Assembly: GCF_013911755.1 (NCBI RefSeq)
Contig: NZ_JACESP010000028.1
Location: 1-40,385 of the forward strand
From: Sphingosinicella sp.
GTDB lineage: Bacteria > Pseudomonadota > Alphaproteobacteria > Sphingomonadales > Sphingomonadaceae
Direction of reading: 5' to 3'
DNA: 40,385 bases
The notes under the pieces are model-generated. The model saw only the letters and a list, made by a program, of their open reading frames with translations. It was not told the DNA's origin and did no database searches. This document shows positions 34,002 to 40,385 of the stretch, piece by piece (within the stretch, counting starts at the first letter, position 1; every line of letters begins with the position of its first letter). The translations under genes were made by a program, and so were the position numbers.

Positions 34002-35375
34002 ATGAGCACGCGCAAGGCCGGTGAAGGGGATGCCCTTCCTATCGAGTCAAAAGACGATTTGCTGAGCGTTTTCGAGCGCGGCAGCAAGCCCGCGGAGCGT
34101 TGGCGAATCGGTACTGAGCACGAGAAGTTCGTGTATCGCACCAGCGATCACCGCGCGCCCTCCTATGACGAGCAGGGCGGTATCCGAGACCTCCTGATGG
34201 CGATGACGCGCTTCGGCTGGGAACCGGTCGAGGAGAACGGCTATGTCATTGCCCTAGCGGGGGACGACGGGAACGTCAGCCTCGAACCAGCCGGACAGTT
34301 CGAGCTTTCAGGCGCGCCACTCGAAAACCTCCACCAGACCTGCGCCGAAACCGGGCGCCACCTGCGGCAGGTGCAGGAGGTCGGCAACGAACTCGGCCTC
34401 GGCTTCCTCGGGCTCGGCATGTGGCCGGACAAGCGCCGCGACGAACTGCCGATCATGCCCAAGGGGCGCTATGCAATCATGCTGCGCCACATGCCACGCG
34501 TCGGATCGCTCGGCCTCGACATGATGCTGCGTACCTGCACCATTCAGACCAACCTCGATTATTCGAGCGAGGCGGACATGGTGAAGAAGTTCCGCGTCAG
34601 CCTCGCGCTGCAGCCGTTAGCGACGGCGCTGTTCGCGAACTCGCCCTTCACCGAAGGAAAGCCCAACGGCTTTCTCAGCTATCGCAGCCATATCTGGACC
34701 GACACCGATGCAGCGCGCACGGGGATGCTGCCGTTTGTGTTCGAAGACGGCTTCGGTTTCGAACGCTGGGCCGATTATATTCTCGACGTGCCGATGTATT
34801 TCGCCGTGCGCGACGGCAACTACGTTGATCTCGCGGGCCAGGATTTCCGTGCCTTCATGGACGGCAAGCTCGATGCGCTGCCGGGTGAGCGCGCCACGCT
34901 CGGTGACTGGAACGATCATATCTCGACCGCCTTCCCGGAAGTGCGTCTCAAGTCCTACCTTGAGATGCGCGGCGCGGACGGCGGCCCATGGAACCGTATC
35001 TGCGCGCTGCCTGCCTTCTGGGTGGGGCTGCTCTACGACGACATCGCGCTCGATGCGGCGTGGGACGCGGTAAAGCACTGGTCGATCGAGGATCATCACC
35101 GCATTCGCGAGGAGGTGCCGAGACTGGGGCTGCAGGCGAAAGGGCCGCGCGGACGCACGTTCCAGCAGCTCGGCAAGGAAATCCTCGCCATCGCCGAAGC
35201 CGGGCTGACACGTCGGGCGCGGCTCAACAGTTCGGGCGACAGCGAGGCGATCTTCCTCGCGCCGCTGTTCGAGATTGTCGAAAGCGGCAAAACTCCCGCC
35301 GAGCGTTTGCTCGAGGCCTATCACGGCCGCTGGAGGGGCGATCTCTCGCGGATCTACGCCGAAGAGAGTTTCTAG
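34002..35375 (+). CDS. gshA: Glutamate-cysteine ligase (plant/alphaproteobacterial type)
   Basis: First step of glutathione synthesis, ATP-dependent joining of glutamate and cysteine. 457 residues of the type shared by alphaproteobacteria and plants, not the E. coli type. Landmarks: WRIGTEHEKFVYR (glutamate/Mg site), SLEPAGQFELSGAPL, FLGLGMWPDKRRDELPIMPKG, MMLRTCTIQTNLDYSSE and RLKSYLEMRGADGGPWNRI. The ATG at 34002 follows rsmE by 54 bases; a GGCCGCGC palindromic stretch lies between but has no T-run. The stop codon falls in a hairpin shared with the convergent acyl-CoA dehydrogenase. Confidence 0.95.
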   Translation: MSTRKAGEGDALPIESKDDLLSVFERGSKPAERWRIGTEHEKFVYRTSDHRAPSYDEQGGIRDLLMAMTRFGWEPVEENGYVIALAGDDGNVSLEPAGQFELSGAPLENLHQTCAETGRHLRQVQEVGNELGLGFLGLGMWPDKRRDELPIMPKGRYAIMLRHMPRVGSLGLDMMLRTCTIQTNLDYSSEADMVKKFRVSLALQPLATALFANSPFTEGKPNGFLSYRSHIWTDTDAARTGMLPFVFEDGFGFERWADYILDVPMYFAVRDGNYVDLAGQDFRAFMDGKLDALPGERATLGDWNDHISTAFPEVRLKSYLEMRGADGGPWNRICALPAFWVGLLYDDIALDAAWDAVKHWSIEDHHRIREEVPRLGLQAKGPRGRTFQQLGKEILAIAEAGLTRRARLNSSGDSEAIFLAPLFEIVESGKTPAERLLEAYHGRWRGDLSRIYAEESF

Positions 35376-35399
35376 CCGCGCCGCCTAAATGGCGCGGCT
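35374..35399. terminator. Shared hairpin between convergent gshA and acyl-CoA dehydrogenase
   Basis: AGCCGCGCC (35374-35382) and GGCGCGGCT (35391-35399) form a perfect 9-bp stem with an 8-base loop. Both stop codons (TAG 35373-35375 on plus, TAG 35387-35385 on minus) fall in or at the edge of it. There is no T-run on either side, so it may block or protect converging transcripts rather than act as a classic terminator. Confidence 0.55.
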
Positions 35400-36527
35400 C
35401 ACGACTTCCTTCATGATTTCCGATGTGCCGCCGTAGATGCGCTGTACGCGCGCGTCGCGCCATAGGCGGGCGATCGGGTATTCGTTCATGTAGCCCGCGC
35501 CTCCGTGAAGCTGGAGCGAGAGGTCGCACGCATCCCATTGTAGCTCGGTATGCCAGAGCTTGGCGGCGGAAGCCTCGGCGGCGGTGAGCTTGCCTTCGAC
35601 GTGGCGCTTCAGCGCCCAGTCGAGATGCGCCCAGCCCACCTGCAGTTTCGTCGCGAGGTCGGCGAGCGTGAACTTGGTGTTCTGGAAATCGAACACGGTC
35701 TTGCCGAACGCCCTGCGCTCCTTGGTGAACTTGACCGCTTCGTCGAACGCGCGCTGCGCGACCGCCTGGCCGGAGAGCGCGATCTGGAGACGCTCCTGAG
35801 GGAGCTGCTTCATCAGGTAGATGAAGCCCATGTTCTCCTCGCCGATGCAGTTGGTGATCGGGACGCGGACGTCGTTGAAGAACAGCTCGGAGGTGTCGGC
35901 GGAGTGTTGCCCGATCTTGTCGAGGTTGCGGCCGCGCGCAAAGCCCTCGCGGTCGGCTTCGACGAGGATGAGCGAGGTGCCCTTGGCGCCTTGCGACGGG
36001 TCCGTTTTGGCGACGACGATGATGAGGTCGGCGTTCTGGCCGTTGGTGATGTAGGTCTTGGAGCCGTTCACGACATAGTGGTTGCCGTCGCGCTTCGCGG
36101 CTGTCTTCACGCCCTGGAGATCGGAGCCGGCGCCGGGTTCGGTCATCGCGATCGCGGTGATGACCTCGCCGGAGACCATTCCGGGGAGCCAGCGGCGCTT
36201 TTGTTCTTCGGAGCCGTAGTTGATGATGTAGTCGACGACGATGTCGGAGTGGAGGGTGATGCCTGCCGAGGAGCCGGCGTAGCAAAGTTCCTCCCCTATG
36301 ACGGCGTTGTAGCGGTAGTCGAGGCCGAGACCGCCATATTCTTCAGGGACTTGCGGGCAAAGTAGACCCGCTTCGCCGCAGGCGCGCCAGAAGTTGCGGT
36401 CGACGATGCCCTCGTGCTCCCACCGGTCGAGGTTGGGATAGAGTTCGCGGTCGAAGAACTTGCGGACGCTGTCGCGGAAGAGGGCGTGATCCTCGTCGAA
36501 CGCGGTGCGGCGGGCGGTATCGAGCAT
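35385..36527 (-). CDS. Acyl-CoA dehydrogenase, long-chain type
   Basis: FAD-dependent acyl-CoA dehydrogenase of beta-oxidation, 380 residues. Landmarks: PEEYGGLGLDYRY, ITAIAMTEPGAGSDLQG (FAD/substrate site), YVVNGSKTYITNGQNAD, KERRAFGKTVFDFQNTKF, LQLHGGAGYMNEYPIARLWRD and IYGGTSEIMKEVV. The position used as catalytic Glu in medium-chain enzymes is Gly in YGGTSE. The base is probably Glu263 in AFDEAVKF, the location used by long-chain and isovaleryl enzymes, so I infer a long- or branched-chain substrate. The ATG at 36525-36527 has AAAGGA upstream. It follows an XRE regulator in the same direction. Confidence 0.93.
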   Translation of the reverse strand: MLDTARRTAFDEDHALFRDSVRKFFDRELYPNLDRWEHEGIVDRNFWRACGEAGLLCPQVPEEYGGLGLDYRYNAVIGEELCYAGSSAGITLHSDIVVDYIINYGSEEQKRRWLPGMVSGEVITAIAMTEPGAGSDLQGVKTAAKRDGNHYVVNGSKTYITNGQNADLIIVVAKTDPSQGAKGTSLILVEADREGFARGRNLDKIGQHSADTSELFFNDVRVPITNCIGEENMGFIYLMKQLPQERLQIALSGQAVAQRAFDEAVKFTKERRAFGKTVFDFQNTKFTLADLATKLQVGWAHLDWALKRHVEGKLTAAEASAAKLWHTELQWDACDLSLQLHGGAGYMNEYPIARLWRDARVQRIYGGTSEIMKEVVSRAI

Positions 36528-36541
36528 GAAGGGTTCCTTTC

Positions 36542-36565
36542 GGCGCCGCGGTTAGCGGCGGCGCC
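36542..36565 (-). other. Hairpin in the leader of the acyl-CoA dehydrogenase gene
   Basis: GGCGCCGC (36542-36549) and GCGGCGCC (36558-36565) pair perfectly over 8 bp with an 8-base loop, about 15 bases upstream of the gene's start and just before its ribosome site, between the XRE gene and the dehydrogenase gene. There is no T-run. It could separate expression of the two genes by processing or pausing. Confidence 0.4.
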
Positions 36566-36581
36566 TTCGGGCGCATACTCC

Positions 36582-37145
36582 CTAAAGTGGGCGTACCAAT
36601 GTTGCCGCGACCGCGAGCCAGGGGGTTTCGGAGACGACGAGCTGCCGCGCGCCGGGGACCAGCGGCAGGATGGCGAGGCGCTGGCCATCGAGATCGACGA
36701 GGCGGCCGAACACGAAGCGCCCGGCGGGGCGGGGGACGAGCACGTCGCGGTTGCGCGCGCGCTCGAAATCGGCCGGGGCAAGCCGTTCGCACCAGATCGA
36801 ATCGCCGGTGCGGTAGTCGCCGATGCCCGAGACGACCTGCACGGCGATCATCGCGCCGGAGGGGCGGGGCGGCAGCAGCGTCTGCGGCATCGTCGGCGCA
36901 CGCGCGCCGTCTGCGGCGAGGAGGGCGGCGACGGGGACGTCGGGGCGTTCGGGATGCGTGACGAGCTCGGCAGCTTCGACGCCGAGCGCGGCGGCGATGC
37001 GGTTGAGCCAGCCGACCGATACGGTGCGGGTGCCGGTTTCGAGGCGGCCGATGGTTTGCGGGGTGGTCGCAGGGCGGCAGCGTTCGGCGACGTCCGCCAG
37101 CGTGAGGCCCTTGCCCTTGCGAACCTCGCGGATGCGTGTGAGCAT
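36582..37145 (-). CDS. XRE-family regulator upstream of acyl-CoA dehydrogenase
   Basis: Helix-turn-helix protein, 187 residues. The XRE HTH is residues 1-62 (REVRKGKGLTLADVAERC, TIGRLETGTRTVSVGWLNRIAAALG). A ~110-residue C-terminal domain (SGIGDYRTGDSIWCERL, RDVLVPRPAGRFVFGRLVDLDG) recalls the fold of LexA/phage-repressor S24 domains, but I see no clear Ser-Lys catalytic pair. The start ATG 37143-37145 has AGGA 7 bases upstream. A dyad TGTCC-N6-GGACA lies 29 bases upstream and may be its operator. It precedes the dehydrogenase by 54 bases. A phage-derived repressor is an alternative, since the terminase scar is only about 1 kb away. Confidence 0.85.
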   Translation of the reverse strand: MLTRIREVRKGKGLTLADVAERCRPATTPQTIGRLETGTRTVSVGWLNRIAAALGVEAAELVTHPERPDVPVAALLAADGARAPTMPQTLLPPRPSGAMIAVQVVSGIGDYRTGDSIWCERLAPADFERARNRDVLVPRPAGRFVFGRLVDLDGQRLAILPLVPGARQLVVSETPWLAVAATLVRPL

Positions 37146-37173
37146 CGAATTATCCTATTGGGTTATTTTTCAC

Positions 37174-37189
37174 TGTCCTACAGCGGACA
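37174..37189. promoter_or_regulatory. Dyad TGTCC-N6-GGACA before the XRE gene
   Basis: TGTCC (37174-37178) and GGACA (37185-37189) form a short perfect dyad in the 87-base gap between the divergent XRE and DUF6456 genes. Position and symmetry suit an XRE operator that would affect both genes. Short arms mean it could be chance. Confidence 0.4.
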
Positions 37190-37232
37190 CGCGATGGCAA
37201 GGGCGATTCGCAACTGAACGCGAGGGAGCGCC

Positions 37233-37706
37233 ATGCCCGAAACCCGTAACCGTATGATCGTGAACAGCATCGACAGCCCGCCGCACCGCCGCGCGGCCAC
37301 CGAAGGCGCGCGGCACGCGAACCGCGCCGAGGAGCCGATCGCGTGGCTGCACGCGCGCGGCAAGATCAGCGACCGCCAGTTCGAGGCGGGCGTGCGCCTG
37401 CGCCGCGACTTCATGATCGCCGCGCGGGGCCCGCGCGTGACGATGGCGTGGGACGCGGGGCCGGTGGCGAAGGGCGCCCGCAACGCGCCCGCGTCCGATC
37501 CGACGACGGCGCAGATCGGCGCGAAAGCGCGCGTGGACGCGGCGCTCGCGCACGCGGGGCAAGGCCTTGCCGACGTGCTGACGCGTACGGTGTGCCTGGG
37601 CGAGGGGCTGGAAACGGCGGAACGGGCGATGGGCGGGCCGGCGCGCGCCGGAAAGGTGGTGCTGTGCCTGGGGCTGGACCGCGTGGCGGACTATTACCGG
37701 GTGTGA
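37233..37706 (+). CDS. DUF6456-like protein
   Basis: 157 residues, basic. The N-terminal half includes EEPIAWLHARGKISDRQFEAG, a helix pair resembling a DNA-binding entry. The C-terminal half ends in TVCLGEGLETAERAMGGPARAGKVVLCLGLDRVADYYRV, matching my memory of DUF6456, an uncharacterised alphaproteobacterial domain. The ATG at 37233 has GAGGGAG 6 bases upstream. It is divergent from the XRE gene. It sits upstream of the terminase remnants, so it may be a former regulator or neighbour of the GTA-like cluster; that link is inference. Its 3' end overlaps the small minus-strand gene by 13 bases. Confidence 0.78.
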   Translation: MPETRNRMIVNSIDSPPHRRAATEGARHANRAEEPIAWLHARGKISDRQFEAGVRLRRDFMIAARGPRVTMAWDAGPVAKGARNAPASDPTTAQIGAKARVDAALAHAGQGLADVLTRTVCLGEGLETAERAMGGPARAGKVVLCLGLDRVADYYRV

Positions 37707-37825
37707 GCGGCAGCGTCTGCGGCGGCAGGCGGCGTGGAGGCGATCGCGCCCGCGTGCGGCGGAATCGCAATGGCGCCGACGGCGGCGATGAACAGAAGGC
37801 AGGCGCAGACGATGATCGTTTTCAT
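37694..37825 (-). CDS. Tiny predicted exported peptide (43 residues)
   Basis: Short open frame ATG 37823-37825 to TAA 37696-37694. The peptide starts MKTIIVCACLLFIAAVGAIA, a Lys followed by an uninterrupted hydrophobic stretch, then a Pro/Ala/His-rich tail ending AAAHTR. This is the profile of a signal peptide or a single-helix small membrane protein. AGAGG lies 6 bases upstream of the ATG. It converges with the DUF6456 gene, overlapping by 13 bases. No homologue is known to me; the good ribosome site and the Lys-plus-hydrophobic start argue that it is real. Confidence 0.5.
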   Translation of the reverse strand: MKTIIVCACLLFIAAVGAIAIPPHAGAIASTPPAAADAAAHTR

Positions 37826-37960
37826 TTCAACCTCTTTTGCCCGGCCCCGGTAAGCTCCTCTTACAGCGCATAAAATTACGATCCGATGAACGACATATCA
37901 GGATCGACGCGGGAGGTGGCCCAGCCGCCGAGATGTTACAACCCGGGTGCGACCATAAGG

Positions 37961-38020
37961 ACCAAAAATAACCAAATAGGCAAAATAATGCTTGACGAGC
38001 GAACCGCTCTTCGCTAGAGA
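37961..38020 (+). promoter_or_regulatory. Strong-looking promoter with phased A-tracts
   Basis: TTGACG (37992-37997) and TAGAGA (38015-38020) are 17 bases apart. Directly upstream lie three A-tracts (37964-37968, 37974-37976, 37982-37985) at about 9-10 base spacing, the phase expected for an UP element or bent DNA. The predicted transcript starts near 38027, 90 bases before the terminase remnant. This is the most AT-rich stretch between genes in the window. Confidence 0.65.
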
Positions 38021-38040
38021 TCAGACACGCTGAGGAATTG

Positions 38041-38075
38041 CGGCTCCGGGGGTTCAGGCCCTTCGGAGCCGTTTT
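38041..38075 (+). terminator. Intrinsic-terminator-like hairpin right after the promoter
   Basis: CGGCTCCG (38041-38048) pairs with CGGAGCCG (38064-38071). Further GGG/CCC pairing is possible inside the loop, and TTTT follows directly. It begins about 14 bases after the predicted transcription start and 42 bases before the small-terminase start, so most transcripts would be about 50 bases long unless it is bypassed. Confidence 0.72.
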
Positions 38076-38116
38076 CATGTCGGGGCTCGGCGCGGCTTCT
38101 CCTGTGAAAGACCCCG

Positions 38117-38606
38117 ATGACGAAAACGACACCGGCGAAAAAGCCGGCGCGCCGCGCATCCCAGCGGCATGACGGATGGACGGCGAAGCGGCGCGGCATC
38201 TTCCTTGAAACGCTGGCGGAAACGGCGAATGTGCGCCGCGCCGTGGCGGCGACGGGCAAGACGACATGCGGTGTCTATGCACTGCGCCGCCGCGATGCCG
38301 ACTTCGCGCGGGCCTGGGACGACGCGCTTTCGCTCGCGATGGATGAACTGGAGGCGATCGCCTTTGATCGCATCCGCAACGGCGTGGAAAAAACCGTGGT
38401 GCGCGGCAGCGGCACGCCGGTGACGATCCGTGAATATTCGGACCGGCTGCTGATGTTCATGCTGAGCCGCCGCAGGCCGCAAGCCTATGCGATGATCGTG
38501 GGCGAAGAGGGGGGGGGAGGCGGAGGACGACGCGCTAGCGCTGTATCGCACCGTCGAAGCGCGTGCCGCCGCGATCGAGGCGCGGCGCGGAGACGCCGAC
38601 GCATGA
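38117..38606 (+). pseudogene. GTA/phage small terminase-like gene, frameshifted at a G9 run
   Basis: Encodes a protein resembling the first gene of GTA-like clusters (small terminase type): a basic leader, GWTAKRRGIFLETLAETANV, an HTH-like helix AVAATGKTTCGVYALRRRDADF, then AWDDALSLAMDELEAIAFDR. At 38509-38517 nine G occur. As written, the frame leaves the expected sequence and reads Gly/Arg-rich nonsense into the next gene. With eight G the frame continues as EAEDDALALYRTVEARAAAI and stops at TGA 38604-38606, overlapping the next ATG (ATGA), exactly the expected operon junction. So there is a one-base insertion, real or a homopolymer sequencing error. Confidence 0.75.
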
Positions 38607-39043
38607 CCCCGCCGAACCTGAAAGCGCGGCTGGAGGCGATGTCTCCCGCAGAGTTCGCCGAGGCGTTGGAGGGGATCCACCTTGAAGATCGCAACGCGCT
38701 GGTCGGAAGCTGGTATTGGCGCGCACGGTCTTCGCAGGTCATGCCGCCGGGTGATTGGCACACGTGGCTGGTGATGGCGGGCCGCGGCTTCGGCAAGACG
38801 CGCACGGGCGCCGAATGGGTGCAGCGTGCGGCGCGAAACGGCGGCGCGCGCATCGCCATTGTCGGGACGACGCTGCATGAAGCGCGCGCCGTGATGGTGG
38901 AAGGCGAATCCGGCCTGCTCCGCGTGCGTGCGGATTGGCGCCCGCAGTTCGAGCCCTCGCTGCGGCGGCTTTCGTGGCCGACGGGCGCGAAGGGCTTCCT
39001 TTATTCGGCGGAGGACCCGGATGCGCTGCGGGGCGCGCAGCAT
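38603..39043 (+). pseudogene. Large terminase N-terminal fragment (truncated)
   Basis: Starts ATG 38603 (overlapping the small-terminase stop in its corrected frame) and encodes about 147 residues typical of the ATPase part of a phage/GTA large terminase: SWYWRARSSQVMPPGDWHTW, Walker A AGRGFGKTRTGAEW (59-72), AIVGTTLHEARAVMVEGESG, FEPSLRRLSWPTGAKGFLYSAEDPDALRGAQH. Just after LRGAQH, where the family continues into its Walker B region, similarity ends. The frame then runs in Arg/His-rich out-of-frame sequence to a stop at 39301. The rest of the ATPase and the whole nuclease domain are missing, so it cannot package DNA. Confidence 0.85.
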
Positions 39044-39506
39044 AGTCATGCCCACCGGGCAGGCCCAGAAAGAACTCACGCACAACACCGCGATCCATGG
39101 CCTCGACCGCCTTGTCCATCTGTGCGCGGAGAGTCGCACACTTACGGTGCCGCCCGCATTGCCTGCGCCGGACACGACGTGGATCGTCGGCACGGACGCG
39201 ACGGGCGCGTGGGCGGGGCACGCCGGCGCGCTCGCGCACTGGGACGGCGCGTGGGTGATTGCGCCGCCGCCGGAAGGGATGCTGTGCTGGATCGCGGATG
39301 AGGCCGTCCTCGCCGTGTTCGGCGGCGGGGTGTGGAACGCCGCCCTGCCGGTCGCCGGCCTCAGAATCGGCGGCGCCGTGATGCTGACCGAGCCCCCGGT
39401 TGCGATTGAGGCACCGGCGGGCGGAAGCGTGATCGATATCGAGGCGCGAGCCGTGCTGGCGAGCCTGCTCAGCTACCTTCGCGAACAAGGTTTACTGACG
39501 TCATGA
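39044..39506 (+). pseudogene. DUF2793 gene lacking its 5' end, joined to terminase
   Basis: In a different frame from the terminase, this segment reads VMPTGQAQKELTHNTAIHGL, the signature start of DUF2793 proteins, then WIVGTDATGAWAGHAGALAHWDGAW, MLCWIADEAVLAVFGGGVW, and ends at TGA 39504-39506. DUF2793 proteins are found at the far end of GTA-like clusters in sphingomonads (family knowledge). The usual residues before the QAQKE motif are cut short at about 39044. An ATG at 39048 could start a 152-residue product, but no ribosome site precedes it. An intact short protein is possible, though degradation is more likely. Confidence 0.75.
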
Positions 39507-39612
39507 CCCCACTCAAAGCGCCAAAATCTGCAGCAATGTGCGATATTTATGCAACATTTCAGGGCTATATTCGGTTGCGCGGGATACTTCCGTGATATAG
39601 ATCGTTAAGGCG

Positions 39613-39626
39613 ACTTCCATGGAAGT
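39613..39626. promoter_or_regulatory. 14-bp perfect palindrome upstream of the OmpA-like gene
   Basis: ACTTCCATGGAAGT is self-complementary over all 14 bases and lies 27 bases before the start of the barrel gene, downstream of a possible -10 (TATAGA at 39596-39601). It could be an operator or a short 5'-UTR hairpin. The 147-base gap 39507-39653 otherwise holds AT-rich sequence without a clear -35. Confidence 0.45.
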
Positions 39627-39653
39627 TCGTGGAGACTGAGAAAGGGGATTTCA

Positions 39654-40385
39654 ATGCGTAGACTCGCCGTAGTCTTGGCGCTGGCCGGCACCGCTCTTGC
39701 GGGCCCGGCGCTCGCGCGCGACAAGGCCTGGTATGCAGGTATCGAGGGCGGTGCGCTGCTCATCGAGAATATCGATTTCGACGTGACCAGCCCGCAGGGT
39801 GTCGAAACGAGCAATGGCGTCACCGTCAAGCACAAGATGGGGTATGACGTCGATGGTATCGTCGGATATGATTTCGGCGGTTTCCGTACCGAGTTCGAAC
39901 TGGGCTTCAAGAAAGCTTCGCTCGACAAAGTGACGCTGACGGGCCTTGCGGTTCCGGGCAGCGGAACGGCAGCCAGCGGATCGTTCTCTGACGCGGGCGG
40001 CACCACGAGCGCGCTCAGCTTCATGGTGAACGGGCTGTTCGACTTCGGCGACGACGATGGCTGGAACGGCTATGTCGGTGGCGGCGTGGGTATCGCCCGC
40101 GTCAAGGCCGACATCTATCAAGTTGTTGATCAAGGAACTGATTTTGTCGACGACAGCGACACCGGATTTGCGTGGCAGGTCATCGCGGGTGTCCGCAAGG
40201 CGATCAGTGACAATGTCGATCTGGGCTTGAAGTATCGCTACTTCAACACGGATGCGCTTGATGTTGTTGGTGTGGACGGATCGGCATATGATGGCCGCTT
40301 CCGCAGCCACTCGCTGCTCGCGAGCGTGATCTTCAACTTCGGTGCGGAAGCGCCGCCGCCTCCGCCGCCTCCGGTTGCGGAACCG
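39654..40385 (+). CDS. OmpA-like outer-membrane barrel protein (3' end outside window)
   Basis: 244 codons, open to the window end. The signal peptide is about 1-22 (MRRLAVVLALAGTALAGPALA). The mature part begins DKAWYAGIEGGALLIENIDF and continues as amphipathic strands alternating with polar loops (VGYDFGGFRTEFELGFKKA, WNGYVGGGVGIARVKADIY, VDLGLKYRYFNTDALDV, HSLLASVIFNFG), an eight-stranded OmpA-type barrel. It ends in a Pro hinge (APPPPPPP) that usually leads to a peptidoglycan-binding OmpA domain, expected beyond the window. The ATG at 39654 has AAAGGGGA 5 bases upstream. The segment around 40105-40150 is visibly less GC-rich, probably a variable surface loop. Confidence 0.88.
   Translation, partial: MRRLAVVLALAGTALAGPALARDKAWYAGIEGGALLIENIDFDVTSPQGVETSNGVTVKHKMGYDVDGIVGYDFGGFRTEFELGFKKASLDKVTLTGLAVPGSGTAASGSFSDAGGTTSALSFMVNGLFDFGDDDGWNGYVGGGVGIARVKADIYQVVDQGTDFVDDSDTGFAWQVIAGVRKAISDNVDLGLKYRYFNTDALDVVGVDGSAYDGRFRSHSLLASVIFNFGAEAPPPPPPPVAEP

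Noticed and set aside
38117-39301. Single 394-codon protein covering both terminase parts
   Set aside because: The middle (Arg/Gly-rich) and the last ~85 codons are out-of-frame readings; the known families switch frame at the G run and at about 39044.

Overview
The window is GC-rich and almost fully coding. It looks like a chromosomal segment of a sphingomonad-type alphaproteobacterium. The reasons are the short SufD in a sufBCDST-sufA operon, the hflK-hflC-DUF2065-degP cluster, the TIGR02186 protein beside a TSUP permease, a lone DUF3035-type lipoprotein after lspA, and terminase and DUF2793 fragments of the kind found in alphaproteobacterial gene transfer agent (GTA) clusters. The taxonomic assignment is inference from gene content. 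No marker such as 16S rRNA is present, and I saw no tRNA or rRNA gene, insertion sequence or CRISPR array.

Layout. 1-3757: Fe-S cluster assembly operon (end of sufB, sufC, sufD, sufS, a SufT-like DUF59 protein, sufA), with every gene overlapping the next by 1-4 bases. 3781-6657: an exported M19 dipeptidase, then an azoR-type FMN reductase divergent from a LysR regulator across an inverted repeat. 6654-10063 (minus): a HerA-like ATPase, then a TIGR02186 protein and a TSUP anion permease. 10233-12004: ada translationally coupled to a 2-oxoglutarate/Fe(II) oxygenase. 12020-13886: a MerR regulator behind a perfect 12-bp inverted repeat, followed by a diiron ferritin-like protein. 13889-16447 (minus): a compact NfrB/NfrA-like pair, a membrane glycosyltransferase plus an outer-membrane-type TPR protein. 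16582-23799: thyA-folA-M19 peptidase-ribF-ileS-lspA-lipoprotein, a long co-oriented block. 23803-29262 (minus): a DUF853 ATPase, then hflK-hflC-DUF2065 and a DegP protease that ends in a strong terminator. 29351-36527: mrp, a CoA-binding protein, tldE/pmbA, ubiA, rsmE, gshA and a long-chain-type acyl-CoA dehydrogenase with an XRE regulator upstream. 37233-40385: an accessory-looking end with a DUF6456 protein, a tiny predicted exported peptide, a promoter/terminator unit, the terminase-DUF2793 scar, and the start of an OmpA-like barrel protein.

How the genes work together. Most of the window is housekeeping: Fe-S biogenesis (Suf, Mrp), folate/thymidylate and flavin supply, envelope protein quality control (HflKC, DegP, LspA), glutathione and ubiquinone synthesis, and rRNA methylation. 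Stress and accessory modules sit between these: alkylation repair, quinone/azo reduction, sulfur-anion transport and a candidate exopolysaccharide pathway.

The most striking part is 37961-39506. Phased A-tracts and a good promoter lead straight into an intrinsic-terminator-like hairpin. A small-terminase gene broken at a run of nine G follows. Then the first ~147 codons of a large terminase are joined out of frame to a DUF2793 gene lacking its start. This reads as the scar of a GTA-like cluster whose whole structural block was deleted.
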